Assembly: GCA_002507545.1 (NCBI GenBank)
Contig: DAVR01000004.1
Location: 1-64,000 of the forward strand
Length of the DNA stretch: 64,000 nt
Origin: Archaeoglobus sp. UBA230
Lineage (GTDB): Archaea > Halobacteriota > Archaeoglobi > Archaeoglobales > Archaeoglobaceae
Reading direction: 5' to 3'
Notes under the pieces: model-generated
Database searches by the model: none
Told to the model about the DNA's origin: nothing
What the model saw: only the letters and a program-made list of their open reading frames with translations
Part shown: positions 48,950 to 59,766 of the stretch, in pieces
Numbering within the stretch: position 1 is the first letter of the stretch
How the letters are laid out: each line of letters starts with the position of its first letter
Made by a program: the position numbers and the translations under genes

Positions 48950-50848
48950 ATGACGAAGTATTTGGACGAAATCCGCGAGAAGGTCAAAGAGTATATTCCG
49001 GAAAATGTAAGGGTTAAGAGTATAGAATTCGAGGGGCCTCAGCTTGTTATATATGTTGAGAACCCTCAGGAATTAGCTGAAATTGACATTGTGAAGAGGC
49101 TCGCGAAGGATCTGAGGAAGAGGATAATTATTCGACCCGATCCAAAATCGCTTAAGCCGCCAGAAGAGGCGAAGGAGATTATAAAGCAGATTGTGCCTGA
49201 AGATGCAAAAATCTCAAACATCTTTTTTGACGAAGAGAACGGAGAAGTAATAATAGAGGCTGAAAAACCGGGTGTTGTAATAGGAAAGCAGGGAGCAACC
49301 TTCAGAGAGATAATGAAGTCCGTTGGCTGGAGTCCGAGAGTTGTGAGGACTCCACCAATCAAGTCGAAGATAATAGAAAACATCAGAAACTATCTGCTGA
49401 GCATTAGGGAAGACAGATCAGAAATTCTCAAGAGAATTGGAGAAAGGATACATCGCGGAGTTCTGATGGAGGAAAAATGGGTCAGGGTGACCTTCTTAGG
49501 TGGCAGCAGAGAGGTTGGAAGGAGTTGCTATCTGCTTCAGACACCTGAGAGCAGGATTCTGATTGACTGTGGTGTAAATGTTAGCAATTTATCCAGCACC
49601 CCCTACCTCTACATTCCTGAAGTTCAGCCGCTCGATGCACTTGATGCGGTTGTTATAACCCACGCTCACTTAGATCACTGCGGTCTCGTGCCTTTGCTTT
49701 ACAAATACGGCTACAGAGGTCCGGTATATCTCACTCCGCCCACGAGAGATTTGATGGTTCTTTTGCAGCTCGACTTTCTGGAGGTTGCGGGAAGGGAGGG
49801 GAGTGCTGTCCCCTACAACTCCAACCTGATAAGAGAGACTTTGAAGCATACCATCACTCTTGACTATGGTGTTGTGACCGATATCAGCCCCGATGTCAGA
49901 CTTACCTTTTACAACGCAGGACATATCCTCGGCTCAGCCATAGCACACTTTCACATTGGAGAAGGGCACTACAACGTCGCTTTCACAGGAGATTTCAAGT
50001 TTGAGAAGACAAGACTTTTCGACAGGGCAGCAACGAACTTCCCGAGGCTTGAGGCGTTAGTAATGGAGGCAACATACGGTGGAGCAAATGACTTGCAACC
50101 TTCAAGGAAGGAGGCAGAGGAAAAGCTGGTTGAAGTTATCAACAGAACACTCGACAGAGGTGGAAAAGTCCTAATTCCTACCTTTGCCGTTGGAAGAAGT
50201 CAGGAGGTTATGATAGTGCTTGAAGAAGCGATGAGGGAAGGAAGGCTCAGGGAAACATACATCTATCTTGACGGAATGATCTACGAAGCAACAGCCATTC
50301 ACACTGCGTATCCCGAATACCTCAACGCCCATCTCAGAGACCTGATTTTCTACCACGGGATTAATCCATTCATCAGCGAGAACTTCGTCAGAGTGGACTC
50401 ATCCTCCAAGAGAGAAGAAGTAATCAGCGACCCATCGCCCTGCGTCATCATCGCCACATCCGGTATGCTCAACGGCGGGCCTGTTATGGAGTACTTCAGA
50501 CACTTAGCAGAGGATGAAAGAAATACGATAGTTTTTGTCGGTTATCAGGCTGAAGGAACGCTGGGTAGAAAGATTCAAAAGGGATGGAAGGAGGTGCCTT
50601 TCCCGGTCAACGGAAGAAGAGAGGTTGTTGAGGTAAAAATGGAGGTCGAGACTGTGGATGGCTTCTCTGGACACTCTGACAGAAGGCAACTGATGAATTA
50701 CATCAAATATCTCAACTCAAAACCTGAAAAGGTTGCTACCGTGCACGGAGACGAGTCGAAGTGCATCGAACTCGCTTCGAGCATTTACAAGACATACAGA
50801 ATCGAAACGAGGGCTCCACTGAACCTTGAAACCATAAGGTTTGTGTGA
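48950..50848 (+). CDS. fttA: FttA/aCPSF1 transcription termination ribonuclease (KH + MBL + beta-CASP)
   Basis: 632 aa from ATG 48950. Two N-terminal KH-type domains (about 1-145, with [15 protein letters not shown]) precede the metallo-beta-lactamase domain ([12 protein letters not shown]) and the beta-CASP domain ([40 protein letters not shown]). The archaeal CPSF homologue cleaves nascent RNA and terminates transcription. The psmB-fttA order matches that in A. fulgidus to my recollection. Confidence 0.95.
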   Translation: MTKYLDEIREKVKEYIPENVRVKSIEFEGPQLVIYVENPQELAEIDIVKRLAKDLRKRIIIRPDPKSLKPPEEAKEIIKQIVPEDAKISNIFFDEENGEVIIEAEKPGVVIGKQGATFREIMKSVGWSPRVVRTPPIKSKIIENIRNYLLSIREDRSEILKRIGERIHRGVLMEEKWVRVTFLGGSREVGRSCYLLQTPESRILIDCGVNVSNLSSTPYLYIPEVQPLDALDAVVITHAHLDHCGLVPLLYKYGYRGPVYLTPPTRDLMVLLQLDFLEVAGREGSAVPYNSNLIRETLKHTITLDYGVVTDISPDVRLTFYNAGHILGSAIAHFHIGEGHYNVAFTGDFKFEKTRLFDRAATNFPRLEALVMEATYGGANDLQPSRKEAEEKLVEVINRTLDRGGKVLIPTFAVGRSQEVMIVLEEAMREGRLRETYIYLDGMIYEATAIHTAYPEYLNAHLRDLIFYHGINPFISENFVRVDSSSKREEVISDPSPCVIIATSGMLNGGPVMEYFRHLAEDERNTIVFVGYQAEGTLGRKIQKGWKEVPFPVNGRREVVEVKMEVETVDGFSGHSDRRQLMNYIKYLNSKPEKVATVHGDESKCIELASSIYKTYRIETRAPLNLETIRFV

Positions 50849-50849
50849 T

Positions 50850-51899
50850 TCATCTAATCTTTGTTAATATCGGACCGAGAACCGAAGTAAACAGCACGAT
50901 TCCGGCAATTATCCCCGCATTTTCTAAAGCGAAGAGTGATGATAAAATGACTGAGAACTCTCCCCTCGCAACAGTGTGCTTGAATATCTCAACACCATCC
51001 TTAGTTGAATCATGTATGAATTTTCCTATCACATAACCACTTACGAATTTTCCGGTAACAGCAACTGCTGCAAGCAAAAGGACAATTGAAAAATCAGAAA
51101 TTTTGAATGTTATCAGTGTTCCAAAGAAAACGAAGAAGATTGCAAGAAATATGTCCTTAAAGGGACGGGTGATGCTGTCAATTCCGTGCCTACTGAATGA
51201 TATGCCGAGGCTAATAGCAACAAGTGCTTCTGATAATTTAAGCTTCTCAGCAACGAGCAGGGCTAAGGATGGGATCGTGAAGGTTAGAAGAACAGGAATC
51301 TCGTCATCCCTTTTGAAGAGACCTGACAAAAGGTTTGAGCGGTAGATTACATAAACTAAGGCGAGAAGAGGAATTATTAGCAGAAAAGACAAAATTTCCC
51401 TCGCCGAGAGGATTGAAAGAATTGCTATGAGAACTACATCTTCAAAAACCATGAGCCACACTACAGTTTCTGCAAAAGGATAGATTAGCTTCCTCCCATC
51501 TATGAGTAACTTTAGATTGACTGCGGAGCTACTTATGTAAATTGCTGACGCCAGTATGAAACCCTTAAGAAGGTCAAAGCCCAATAGAGATAAGAGAATA
51601 AAAGCAGGCGTGAAATTGAAAACAAAGTCAATTAAACCGGCTAAAGCTATTCCACCTATATTCGTTCTCAAAGTTTTTGGGTTTATCTTCAAACCTATGT
51701 AGAACAGCAGAAAGACTATTCCCAAACTACCAAGGAATTTTCCGGTTTCGTCCCCCTCAATAATCCCCGTCTGACCCATTAGCATGCCCACGAGTATATA
51801 AAGTGGGATGGGTGTGAAGTTGAGTTTTCTGCACAGAATTGCCGCTAAGGTTGCCACTGGGATTACAACAAGCGCGTCTGACATTATTCTACCTTCCAA
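50850..51899 (-). CDS. CPA2-type cation/proton antiporter (Na+/H+ or K+/H+)
   Basis: 349 aa, about ten to twelve hydrophobic helices. LYILVGMLMGQTGI, LGIVFLLFYIGLKINPKTLR and AIYISSSAVNLKLLIDGRKL match KefB/NapA-type exchangers; the core helix carries IYISSSAVN in place of the common ND motif. Missing a cytosolic RCK domain, which is supplied by the adjacent gene. Overlaps that gene by 11 bp. Confidence 0.82.
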   Translation of the reverse strand: MEGRIMSDALVVIPVATLAAILCRKLNFTPIPLYILVGMLMGQTGIIEGDETGKFLGSLGIVFLLFYIGLKINPKTLRTNIGGIALAGLIDFVFNFTPAFILLSLLGFDLLKGFILASAIYISSSAVNLKLLIDGRKLIYPFAETVVWLMVFEDVVLIAILSILSAREILSFLLIIPLLALVYVIYRSNLLSGLFKRDDEIPVLLTFTIPSLALLVAEKLKLSEALVAISLGISFSRHGIDSITRPFKDIFLAIFFVFFGTLITFKISDFSIVLLLAAVAVTGKFVSGYVIGKFIHDSTKDGVEIFKHTVARGEFSVILSSLFALENAGIIAGIVLFTSVLGPILTKIR

Positions 51900-52362
51900 G
51901 AATGAGTTCTTCGAATCTCCTTATCTGATCGTGCTCACCGATTACCACTATTATGTCTCCCTCTTCAAGCCTTGTTGAGGGAGACGGGCTGATAATGTTT
52001 CTATCCTCTTTCGAGATCGCTATAATCGTAACTCCTGTATTTTTTCTTATTTTTAGTTCTTCTATCGTCTTCCCCGCGATACTTTTTGACACTGTGTATG
52101 TATGAACCGTAATCCTGAGTTCCGATATTTGTGGAAATGCTACCTCAACACCCTCCTCCTCCCTTTCGAATATCGCTCCTGATAAAATGCTCCCAAGTCT
52201 TCTTGCCTCAACATTTGTCAGATTGACTACACAAGGCTTTTCGCAACCTCTTTCAAGGATATAAAGCTGTATCTCTCCACCCTCAAGAAAGACAACAGCT
52301 ATTCTTCCACCAGCAGTATCTATCTCATACTTCGTCCCGACACCCGGAAGTTCAACCCCCAT
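51889..52362 (-). CDS. RCK_C/TrkA-C domain regulatory subunit of the antiporter
   Basis: 157 aa from ATG 52362, with TTTAAAT about 26 bp upstream indicating a leaderless transcript. N-terminal part resembles the small domain seen ahead of TrkA-C (VGTKYEIDTAGGRIAVVFLE); the C-terminal RCK_C domain reads IEELKIRKNTGVTIIAISKE then LEEGDIIVVIGEHDQIRRFE. It probably gates the antiporter encoded downstream. Confidence 0.85.
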   Translation of the reverse strand: MGVELPGVGTKYEIDTAGGRIAVVFLEGGEIQLYILERGCEKPCVVNLTNVEARRLGSILSGAIFEREEEGVEVAFPQISELRITVHTYTVSKSIAGKTIEELKIRKNTGVTIIAISKEDRNIISPSPSTRLEEGDIIVVIGEHDQIRRFEELILGR

Positions 52363-52399
52363 TAGACTAATTAAACCAGCTGAATTTAAATCTTGACCT

Positions 52400-53137
52400 C
52401 TATTTTTCCAATACTTCCGACAAGACGTTGAAAAGCTCCACAACCTCTCCTATAACGATTACAGCAGGTGCCTCTATTTTCTCCCTTCTCACTCTCTCGG
52501 AAATCTCAGCAAGTTTTGTAATTATGACTCTTTGCTCCTCAGAGAAGCCTTTCTCAATTACCGCCACTGGCGTTTCGGGACTCTTTCCGTGTTCAATAAG
52601 TAGTCTCGATATTTCTTCGATCCTCCCAACACCCATCAAAACCACGATAGTGGCGTTGAGTTGGGCTAAAGCCTCCCAGTTCAACCTCTCTCTACTCTCT
52701 CTACCAGTTATGAAAACAACAGCTGGATCGTAGCGGCGATGGGTGATTGGGATGCCAACATTCGCCGGCACAGAAATTGCAGAGGTCACACCGGAAACGA
52801 ATTCAAACGGGATTCCGTGTTTGGCGAGACACTCTGCCTCCTCACCACCTCTACCAAAAATGCATGGATCTCCACCCTTAAGTCTTACAACAACCTTGCC
52901 CTTTCTCGCATATTGAACAAGCATTTCGTTTATCTCTTCCTGACTCTTTCTGTGCTTTCCACCCCTTTTTCCGACGTTTATAACTTCTGCTTTACTCTCT
53001 TCCAGCAAATCTGCAACCTCACCAATGAGTTCATCGTGGAGAATTACGTCTGCTTTTTTTATCAGCTCATAGGCTCTGAGAGTAAGCAAATCCTTTTTTC
53101 CCGGTCCCGCTCCGACGATATAAACTTTACCTACCAT
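52400..53137 (-). CDS. cobA: Uroporphyrinogen-III C-methyltransferase (SUMT)
   Basis: 245 aa. Motifs [41 protein letters not shown] and [21 protein letters not shown] are diagnostic of SUMT. The enzyme makes precorrin-2 from uroporphyrinogen III, the branch point to siroheme, cobalamin, F430-like and alternative heme routes. In an operon hemL-hemC-cobA (leftward). Confidence 0.95.
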   Translation of the reverse strand: MVGKVYIVGAGPGKKDLLTLRAYELIKKADVILHDELIGEVADLLEESKAEVINVGKRGGKHRKSQEEINEMLVQYARKGKVVVRLKGGDPCIFGRGGEEAECLAKHGIPFEFVSGVTSAISVPANVGIPITHRRYDPAVVFITGRESRERLNWEALAQLNATIVVLMGVGRIEEISRLLIEHGKSPETPVAVIEKGFSEEQRVIITKLAEISERVRREKIEAPAVIVIGEVVELFNVLSEVLEK

Positions 53138-53996
53138 AAATCTCTTTCCTCAGCATTCTTCCGATCTCTACAGCCTCTTCAACCGCTCTCTCCTTTGAAA
53201 ACTCTTCTTCTACCCTGATGTATTTTTCATTAAGAATTTCGCATATTAGCTTCAACTTAGCCCCTGCTTCAGCGTAAACGCCGACAGGAACAGCACATCC
53301 GACACCAAGCTCTCTCACCACAGCTCTTTCAACTCTCGCCTCAAGCCAAGTCTTTTCATCATTCAGAAACGAAACAAGGTCTTCTTCACCTTTTCGGGTT
53401 GCAACAGCTATAATTCCCTGATTTGCGGGTGGAACTACTGTACATGGGTCAAATCTCTGATACTCAACTTCTCTATCAAGACCCAGTCTCTGTAAACCAG
53501 CCTCAGCAACCACAATCGCATCGTAAATTCCCTCATTAAGCTTTCTTAACCTTGTGTCCAGATTTCCCCTCAGATTTTCAAATTCCAAATCCCCACGCAA
53601 CCTTTTGAGCTGTGCCCTCCTTCTGAGACTGGAAGTTCCAATCACAGCCCCTTTTGGAAGCTCATCTATGCTCTCTCCTTTCTTTGAGATAAGGGCATCA
53701 CAAGGACTATCTCTCTCAAGAACAGCAGCTATAACCGTCCCTTCTACCCTCTGGCTCGGAACATCCTTGTAGCTGTGCACAGCAACATCAATTTCTCCTT
53801 CAGCAAGCTTGGTATCTAAGGTTCTCACAAAAGCCCCTATGCCCTTGAATTCGTAAAGCGGCTTGTCCTTCATCACATCGCCTGTGGTTTTTATGACCTT
53901 TACCTCAACCTCATAACGATCCTTCAACCCCTCAACAACCCTTTGAGTTTGAGCCAACGCCAACTTACTGCCCCTCGTTCCAACAACGAGTTTCAT
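53127..53996 (-). CDS. hemC: Porphobilinogen deaminase (hydroxymethylbilane synthase)
   Basis: 289 aa. N-terminal LVVGTRGSKLALAQTQRVVE, the middle AVHSYKDVPSQ and GTSSLRRRAQLKRLR, and the dipyrromethane-binding Cys in ELGVGCAVPVGVYAE are all visible. It polymerises four porphobilinogens. Overlaps both operon neighbours. Confidence 0.96.
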   Translation of the reverse strand: MKLVVGTRGSKLALAQTQRVVEGLKDRYEVEVKVIKTTGDVMKDKPLYEFKGIGAFVRTLDTKLAEGEIDVAVHSYKDVPSQRVEGTVIAAVLERDSPCDALISKKGESIDELPKGAVIGTSSLRRRAQLKRLRGDLEFENLRGNLDTRLRKLNEGIYDAIVVAEAGLQRLGLDREVEYQRFDPCTVVPPANQGIIAVATRKGEEDLVSFLNDEKTWLEARVERAVVRELGVGCAVPVGVYAEAGAKLKLICEILNEKYIRVEEEFSKERAVEEAVEIGRMLRKEIYGR

Positions 53997-55267
53997 ATCG
54001 AATTACTCACCGCCTCCAAGGTTTTTTCAATATCCTCCTCGCTGTGTGCGAAGCTCATAAAACAAGTTTCATACTGGGACGGGGGTAAGAAGATGCCATT
54101 TTTCAGCATGTTCCAGAAGAAGTTCATATATGCTTCTTTGTTTAGCTGCAAAGCTTCAGCGTAGTTTGATGGCTTTTTTCCGAAGTATATGCAGAACATC
54201 GAAGCCATGCTCCCTACATCACACTCTGCATTCTTGTCCTCAATAATGTCTCTGATTCCCGCAACGAGAAACTTGGTAAGCTCAGTTACCCTTTCAAGAA
54301 CCTTTTCTTCTTCGATAAACCTGACCGTAGTATAACCGGCTGTCAGAGACAGTGGGTTTCCGCTGAAGGTTCCAGCTTGATAAACACCTCCTGATGGGGC
54401 AACCATCTCCATTATCTCCTTTCTACCACCAAAAATTCCGATTGGTAAACCCCCACCTGCGATTTTACCAAGTGTGGTTAAATCAGGCTTCACCCCATAG
54501 TAACCCTGTGCCCCACCCAAAGAGACTCTGAAGCCCGTGATAACCTCATCGAAAATTAGAAGCACATCATTTTCTGCAGTGATCTTCCTGACCTCTTTCA
54601 AGTAGTCTCTTTCCGGCAGTATCAGTGCAGAGTTGCCCATAACAGGCTCAAGGATGAGGGCAGCAACATCCTCGTTCTTCTCAAGAACCTCGGCAAGAGA
54701 CTCAGCGTCATTAAACGGGACTTGCAGCGTGTTCTTAACGAACTCCTGAGGAACTCCTGCTGAGTTCGGGATTCCGTGGGTTGTCGCCCCGCTTCCCGCC
54801 TTGACGAGCACGGCTTCATGCGCTCCGTGGAAACTTCCCTCAACCTTTACGATTTTGTTCTTTCCTGTAAAACCTCTTGCAACTCTCAGAGCTGCCATTG
54901 TTGCTTCACTTCCTGTATTCACAAACCTCAACATCTCCATTGACGGAAAATGCCTTCTTATCAGCTTGGCATACTTTATTTCCAGCTCAATTGGGGTGCC
55001 GTAAATCCACCCCCTCTCAAGCTGCTCCTCCATCGCCCTCCTTACAGTCTCATTCGCGTGACCGAGAATTAAAGGCCCGTAGGCCATGCAATAATCTATA
55101 TATACGTTACCGTCAGCATCATAAATTTTTGACCCCTTAGCCTTCACTGTGTAAAACGGATGTGGCTTGAATGCTCTAACCGGACTACTAACACCGCCGG
55201 GAAAGAGCTTTACAGCCTCTTCGTAAAGCCTCTTTGAGTTTTTGAGTTCCATAGGGTGTGTTTGCAT
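53993..55267 (-). CDS. hemL: Glutamate-1-semialdehyde 2,1-aminomutase
   Basis: 424 aa, PLP enzyme of fold type I. The Lys in TLGKIAGGGLPIGIFGGRKE is the PLP lysine; DEVITGFRVSLGGAQGYYGV supplies the cofactor-binding Asp. It makes 5-aminolevulinate in the C5 pathway. First gene of hemL-hemC-cobA. Confidence 0.96.
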   Translation of the reverse strand: MQTHPMELKNSKRLYEEAVKLFPGGVSSPVRAFKPHPFYTVKAKGSKIYDADGNVYIDYCMAYGPLILGHANETVRRAMEEQLERGWIYGTPIELEIKYAKLIRRHFPSMEMLRFVNTGSEATMAALRVARGFTGKNKIVKVEGSFHGAHEAVLVKAGSGATTHGIPNSAGVPQEFVKNTLQVPFNDAESLAEVLEKNEDVAALILEPVMGNSALILPERDYLKEVRKITAENDVLLIFDEVITGFRVSLGGAQGYYGVKPDLTTLGKIAGGGLPIGIFGGRKEIMEMVAPSGGVYQAGTFSGNPLSLTAGYTTVRFIEEEKVLERVTELTKFLVAGIRDIIEDKNAECDVGSMASMFCIYFGKKPSNYAEALQLNKEAYMNFFWNMLKNGIFLPPSQYETCFMSFAHSEEDIEKTLEAVSNSI

Positions 55268-55376
55268 ATCGCCTTAAATCTATTTTTGTCCCACTGGTAT
55301 TTTTACATTCGCATGTAAAAAGCTTAAACCCAAAATAAAGGATAAAACTTATATAATGCGAACGAACTTAATCGGC

Positions 55377-56669
55377 ATGAAGAAAATATTGCTTGATGAG
55401 GATGAAATTCCAAAGCAATGGTACAACATTCTACCCGACCTTCCTGAGCCTTTACCTCCACCATTGCATCCAGCCACTAAGGAGCCAGTTAAGCCGGAGG
55501 ACTTGGAGCCTATTTTTCCGAAGGGACTGATTGAACAGGAGATGAGTGGAGAAAGGTGGATAAGGATTCCTGAGGAGGTAAGGGAAATTTACAAAATCTG
55601 GAGACCCACACCGCTCGTGAGAGCTGAGAGGCTGGAAAAGGCGTTAAAGACGCCTGCAAGGATTTACTTCAAATATGAGGGCAGCAGCCCACCGGGAAGT
55701 CACAAGCCGAACACAGCGGTAGCTCAGGCCTACTACAACGCAAAGGAGGGAGTTGAAAGATTAACTACTGAAACAGGTGCAGGACAGTGGGGGTCTGCAC
55801 TTTGCTTTGCAACAAAGCTGTTTGATCTCGCCTGCACAGTTTACATGGTTAAAGTTAGCTACATGCAGAAGCCCTATAGGAGAGTCATGATGGAGACATG
55901 GGGTGGGGAGGTTTACCCCTCACCGAGCAACAGGACGGAAGTTGGGAAAAAGATACTGGCAGAGAACCCAGACACACCGGGTAGCTTGGGTATTGCAATC
56001 AGCGAAGCAATAGAGGATGCCGCAAAGAATGAAAATACGAAATACAGTCTCGGAAGCGTTCTGAACCATGTATTGCTCCATCAGACTGTCATTGGACTGG
56101 AGACGAAAAAGCAGCTTGAAATTGCTGGTGAAAGTCCTGATGTGATTATAGGTTGTGTTGGTGGAGGCAGCAATTTTGCGGGTCTCGCTTATCCTTTTGT
56201 GAATGACGCAAAGAACGGAAAACTTGAGATTATCGCAGTTGAACCTGCAGCCTGTCCCACATTGACAAGTGGTGAATACAGATACGACTTTGGGGATGTC
56301 GCTGGCTTGACACCTCTACTTAAGATGTATACTCTCGGCCACGACTTCATTCCACCACCAATCCACGCTGGTGGGTTGAGATATCACGGCGATGCTCCAA
56401 CGTTATGCATGCTGGTAAAGCATGGTATAATCAAGGCAAGGGCAGTCAAACAGCTACCAACATTCGAGGCGGGAGTGCTTTTTGCAAGAACAGAGGGCAT
56501 AATTCCCGCTCCAGAAACGAACCATGCTGTTAGGGTGGCAATAGATGAGGCAGTAAAGGCAAGGGAGAACAACGAGGAGAAGGTAATAGTCCTCGGATTC
56601 AGCGGACATGGAATGCTCGATCTTCAGGCATACGACGATTACCTCGCAGGGAAGCTTGCCGACACCTAA
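55377..56669 (+). CDS. trpB2: Tryptophan synthase beta subunit-like protein TrpB2
   Basis: 430 aa from ATG 55377. A strong TATA CTTATATAAT lies 25 bp before it and overlaps an upstream in-frame ATG, so the shorter start is preferred and the mRNA leaderless. The proline-rich N-terminus ([20 protein letters not shown]) is typical of TrpB2; the PLP lysine is in [10 protein letters not shown] and the glycine loop is GCVGGGSNF. TrpB2 makes tryptophan from indole and serine, acting alone or as an indole-salvage form. No trpA nearby. Confidence 0.93.
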   Translation: MKKILLDEDEIPKQWYNILPDLPEPLPPPLHPATKEPVKPEDLEPIFPKGLIEQEMSGERWIRIPEEVREIYKIWRPTPLVRAERLEKALKTPARIYFKYEGSSPPGSHKPNTAVAQAYYNAKEGVERLTTETGAGQWGSALCFATKLFDLACTVYMVKVSYMQKPYRRVMMETWGGEVYPSPSNRTEVGKKILAENPDTPGSLGIAISEAIEDAAKNENTKYSLGSVLNHVLLHQTVIGLETKKQLEIAGESPDVIIGCVGGGSNFAGLAYPFVNDAKNGKLEIIAVEPAACPTLTSGEYRYDFGDVAGLTPLLKMYTLGHDFIPPPIHAGGLRYHGDAPTLCMLVKHGIIKARAVKQLPTFEAGVLFARTEGIIPAPETNHAVRVAIDEAVKARENNEEKVIVLGFSGHGMLDLQAYDDYLAGKLADT

Positions 56670-56687
56670 AATCATTTTTTTGATACC

Positions 56688-57608
56688 ATGAGTTACGATT
56701 GGAGCCCAGAAAATGTGCCAGATATGAGCGGTAAGGTTGTGGTGGTTACAGGAGGTAACAGCGGTCTCGGTTTTGAGTGTGTCAGGTTTTTTGCCTCCAA
56801 GAATGCAAGTGTCGTTATGGCATCGAGAAGTGTGGAAAGAATGGAGGAGGCTATTAAGAAAATAAAGGCTGAGAATCCAAATGCTGATGTTGAACCGATA
56901 CAACTTGATCTTGCAAGTCTCAGGTCTGTGAGGAAGTTTTCAAAAGAGTTTAAGAGCAAATATGACAGATTAGATATACTCCTCAACAACGCCGGGGTTA
57001 TGATGGTTCCCTACGGGAAAACCGAGGATGGCTTCGAGCTTCAGTTCGGCATAAACCACCTCGGCCACTTCGCCCTGACCGGACTTCTAATCAACCGCAT
57101 CCTCTCTACCCATCAATCGAGAGTTGTTACGGTTTCCAGCCTTGGTCACAAACGCGGGAAGATTGACTTCGACAATTTGATGTATGAGAAAGGCGGGTAT
57201 GGTTCCTTCAGAGCCTATGCGAGGTCAAAGCTTGCGAATCTGCTCTTCGCATACGAACTTCAAAGAAGGTTTGAGAGGATTGGAGCAGACAGCAAATCTC
57301 TCGCCGCGCATCCGGGAGGATCAAGAACGAATCTTGACAGGTATATCCGTGGAAGGTTGTGGTATAGGCTCGTCAGACCATTTGCAAGATTTGTGTTCAT
57401 TCAAAGCCCGAAAATGGGTGCTTTACCATTGATAAGGGCCGCAACCGATCCGAATGTTAAGGGCGGAGAATACTTCGGACCCGGAGGGTTTATGGAACAG
57501 AGAGGATGGCCGGTCAGGGTTGACTCCAGCAGACTTTCGAAGGATGAAAAGCTGGCAAAGAGGCTCTGGGAGGTTTCAGAGGAGCTGACGGGGGTCAGAT
57601 ATTTATGA
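56688..57608 (+). CDS. Short-chain dehydrogenase/reductase
   Basis: 306 aa. NAD(P) motif VVVTGGNSGLGFE, NNAGVMMVPYG, catalytic S/Y/K with VSSLGH and YARSKLANLLF. Resembles retinol dehydrogenase/oxidoreductase-type SDRs including the C-terminal extension. Starts 18 bp after trpB2 and may be co-transcribed. Substrate unknown. Confidence 0.9.
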   Translation: MSYDWSPENVPDMSGKVVVVTGGNSGLGFECVRFFASKNASVVMASRSVERMEEAIKKIKAENPNADVEPIQLDLASLRSVRKFSKEFKSKYDRLDILLNNAGVMMVPYGKTEDGFELQFGINHLGHFALTGLLINRILSTHQSRVVTVSSLGHKRGKIDFDNLMYEKGGYGSFRAYARSKLANLLFAYELQRRFERIGADSKSLAAHPGGSRTNLDRYIRGRLWYRLVRPFARFVFIQSPKMGALPLIRAATDPNVKGGEYFGPGGFMEQRGWPVRVDSSRLSKDEKLAKRLWEVSEELTGVRYL

Positions 57609-57689
57609 TTGACTCATTAGCTCAACCAAAAATCTCTCTCGCTAAGCTTCAGTCGAATCTTTATATACTGGCAGATAATAAGAAAAAGA

Positions 57690-58628
57690 GTGGACGCGGA
57701 GCGGAAAATAAAAACCCTACTGGAATCGGTTCGTGATGAGGGAATCTTGCAGAGCGAGATTCATGAAAAGCTTGAACTATCAAAATCAACAGTATCTGAA
57801 ATCCTTTCATTTCTCGAGGAAAGTAAAGAGGTTTTCAGGAAGAGAATTTCTGGAAAATCTTATAGAGTGTGGTTGTCAAAATACTCTCCCGAACCCTTAA
57901 AAGGTGTTGTGAGGGTTGGGGTTCTAAGGGCAAGCGAGTATCCAAAGGTTGTTCAAGCAGCAGAGAAGGTTAACGCCATCATTCGGGTATATGATAGCGG
58001 TATTGAACTTACCAAAGACCTTGTCCATGGGCATGTTGATATTGCCGCCTCCCCCTTCATTACTCAAGCAATCTTTGGAGTGTTGATGAAGAGCATCAAA
58101 ATAGTAAGGAAAGTGGCGATGAACGGAAGCGGGCTTGTTTTTTCGAATATGGATTCAGAATGGTGGGGCTGCTCGGAATTCTCGACAATGGAGAGAAATC
58201 TCAGAAAATATCTTGAGCTGAAGGGTTTGAGAGGGAAAATAAGATACTTCAGGTCGCCTGAGAGCATGATAAACTCACTGCAGGAGGTTAAAGCAATCGC
58301 CATCTGGGAGCCGTACTTTACAATGTTGGAAGGTAAGAAAGAGCCTTTCAGCGAGGTTATCGGCGATTTTGTTTGCTGTTCTCTCGCATTAAACAACACC
58401 TTTGCTGAACTCAATCCTGACATTGTGGATAAATTTCTCGCCGAGTTCGACAGGGCAAAGGCTGGCAGGAGGGAGGCTGCAAAACTATCTAAACTGATCG
58501 GTTTCCCAGCTGAAATTGTCGAAAAATCCTTTGAAAACTACATATTCGATCTTGAGCAAGTTTTCACAGAAAAAGAGCTTGAGGACCTAAGATTCGGAGG
58601 AGTGGAGACCATCATAAGCCTTGAGTAG
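57690..58628 (+). CDS. Transcriptional regulator: winged helix fused to a periplasmic-binding-like ligand domain
   Basis: 312 aa starting with GTG 57690; TATA TTATATACTG lies about 26 bp upstream, leaderless. The N-terminal MarR/TrmB-like winged helix (EGILQSEIHEKLELSKSTVS) is followed by a roughly 220-residue domain resembling substrate-binding proteins of the NMT1/aromatic sulfonate type (GVVRVGVLRASEYPKVVQAA, DIAASPFITQAIFG, AIWEPYFTM). This suggests direct sensing of a small molecule in the cytoplasm. Ligand unknown; overlaps convergent pyrE. Confidence 0.75.
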   Translation: MDAERKIKTLLESVRDEGILQSEIHEKLELSKSTVSEILSFLEESKEVFRKRISGKSYRVWLSKYSPEPLKGVVRVGVLRASEYPKVVQAAEKVNAIIRVYDSGIELTKDLVHGHVDIAASPFITQAIFGVLMKSIKIVRKVAMNGSGLVFSNMDSEWWGCSEFSTMERNLRKYLELKGLRGKIRYFRSPESMINSLQEVKAIAIWEPYFTMLEGKKEPFSEVIGDFVCCSLALNNTFAELNPDIVDKFLAEFDRAKAGRREAAKLSKLIGFPAEIVEKSFENYIFDLEQVFTEKELEDLRFGGVETIISLE

Positions 58629-59123
58629 ATCACCCAGCTTCAGAATGCTGAGAACCTCAATGTCCGATTCTTCCCTGTCAACAACTGCCACTATCGCCTT
58701 AACAACACCACCACTCTCCTCAACCCTTCTTGCAGCAGACAAAGCAGATTTACCCGTGGTGATGACATCCTCAACAATCAAAACCTTTTCTCTCTCCTTC
58801 AGCTCACCTATTCTGTCCCCACCAAGTCCGTAGTCCTTCCTTTCCTTTCTGAAGATGATGAGGGGTTTTCTGAGCTTCAGTGATACTGCAACTGCAATTG
58901 GTACCCCACCAAGCTCGACACATGCGATTCTGTCAAAATCCATCCTCCCAGCAATTTCGGCAATGTGAGATGCAATCATTTCGAGGATATCGGGATACGT
59001 TGAGGCGAGCTTCACGTCAACGTAAACCTTGCTCCTCTTCCCTGACGAAAGGATGAAATCTCCAAACTTCAGGGCTCCAACCTCTATCATCCTTCCAACG
59101 AGCCTGTCCATCTCCCTACCCAT
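58587..59123 (-). CDS. pyrE: Orotate phosphoribosyltransferase
   Basis: 178 aa; ATG 59123 or the in-frame ATG at 59111. PRPP-binding motif VLIVEDVITTGKSALSA, FGDFILSSGKRSKVYVDVKL at the N-terminus and the flexible loop IIFRKERKDYGLGG. It forms OMP from orotate. Upstream is carS, 4 bp away, same direction. Confidence 0.93.
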   Translation of the reverse strand: MGREMDRLVGRMIEVGALKFGDFILSSGKRSKVYVDVKLASTYPDILEMIASHIAEIAGRMDFDRIACVELGGVPIAVAVSLKLRKPLIIFRKERKDYGLGGDRIGELKEREKVLIVEDVITTGKSALSAARRVEESGGVVKAIVAVVDREESDIEVLSILKLGDLLKAYDGLHSSES

Positions 59124-59127
59124 AGTC

Positions 59128-59667
59128 TCACCACGGAACCTCTTTGAGTCTTAACTTGTATGCAATATAATTTATCCCAAGATGCAAAAGCGGAGTGATA
59201 ACGATTGCAATAAAAATTATTTCTGCCGAGAAAAGCTCCCAAAATGAGTTGTATAAGCCTGCAATTGCTAAGGCGACAAGGAGGAAAGTTAACTGATCAA
59301 CTACAAGAAACTTCGCTCCCCTTTCATATCCTGCTCTCCTCTTTATGAAGCTACCAACACAGTCTCCAAACATTGCCCCGAAGGAGAGAAGGAACGTGAG
59401 GGTGAAGAACTCAAAATATGGCAGAGAAGAGAATATTTCAACGCCTAAGAGCTTTTCAACACCGTATTGGACATTTGCTGTCAGTATCCCTCCTGCAACG
59501 CCACCAGCAAATCCTCTCCACGTCTTTCCATCACCAAGAATCCTCCTGCCATCAACAAATTTTTTGCCGAAATCAATCGGCATCCCCCCTCCAGTAACAA
59601 CTGCAAAATTGTTTGGGGTGTAGGCAGGAAGGAGGAGCCAGATCGTTTTGAGGAGTAAATCGAGCAT
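59128..59667 (-). CDS. carS: CDP-2,3-bis-(O-geranylgeranyl)-sn-glycerol synthase (CDP-archaeol synthase)
   Basis: 179 aa from ATG 59667, with TTTAAAAT about 25 bp upstream (leaderless); a TTG 18 bp further up is in frame. About five transmembrane segments; family block GRRILGDGKTWRGFAGGVAG and a later FGAMFGDCVGSFIKRRAGYERG carry the catalytic residues of the CDP-alcohol/CdsA fold. It activates the archaeal lipid precursor with CTP. Confidence 0.9.
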   Translation of the reverse strand: MLDLLLKTIWLLLPAYTPNNFAVVTGGGMPIDFGKKFVDGRRILGDGKTWRGFAGGVAGGILTANVQYGVEKLLGVEIFSSLPYFEFFTLTFLLSFGAMFGDCVGSFIKRRAGYERGAKFLVVDQLTFLLVALAIAGLYNSFWELFSAEIIFIAIVITPLLHLGINYIAYKLRLKEVPW

Positions 59668-59766
59668 GCCCCCTCTTGGAATCAAATTTTAAATTTTTTT
59701 CTTAACGGCTTGGTCTCACGACTACACTGCAATAGTTTTTAAATATTTTATACATAATACACATAC

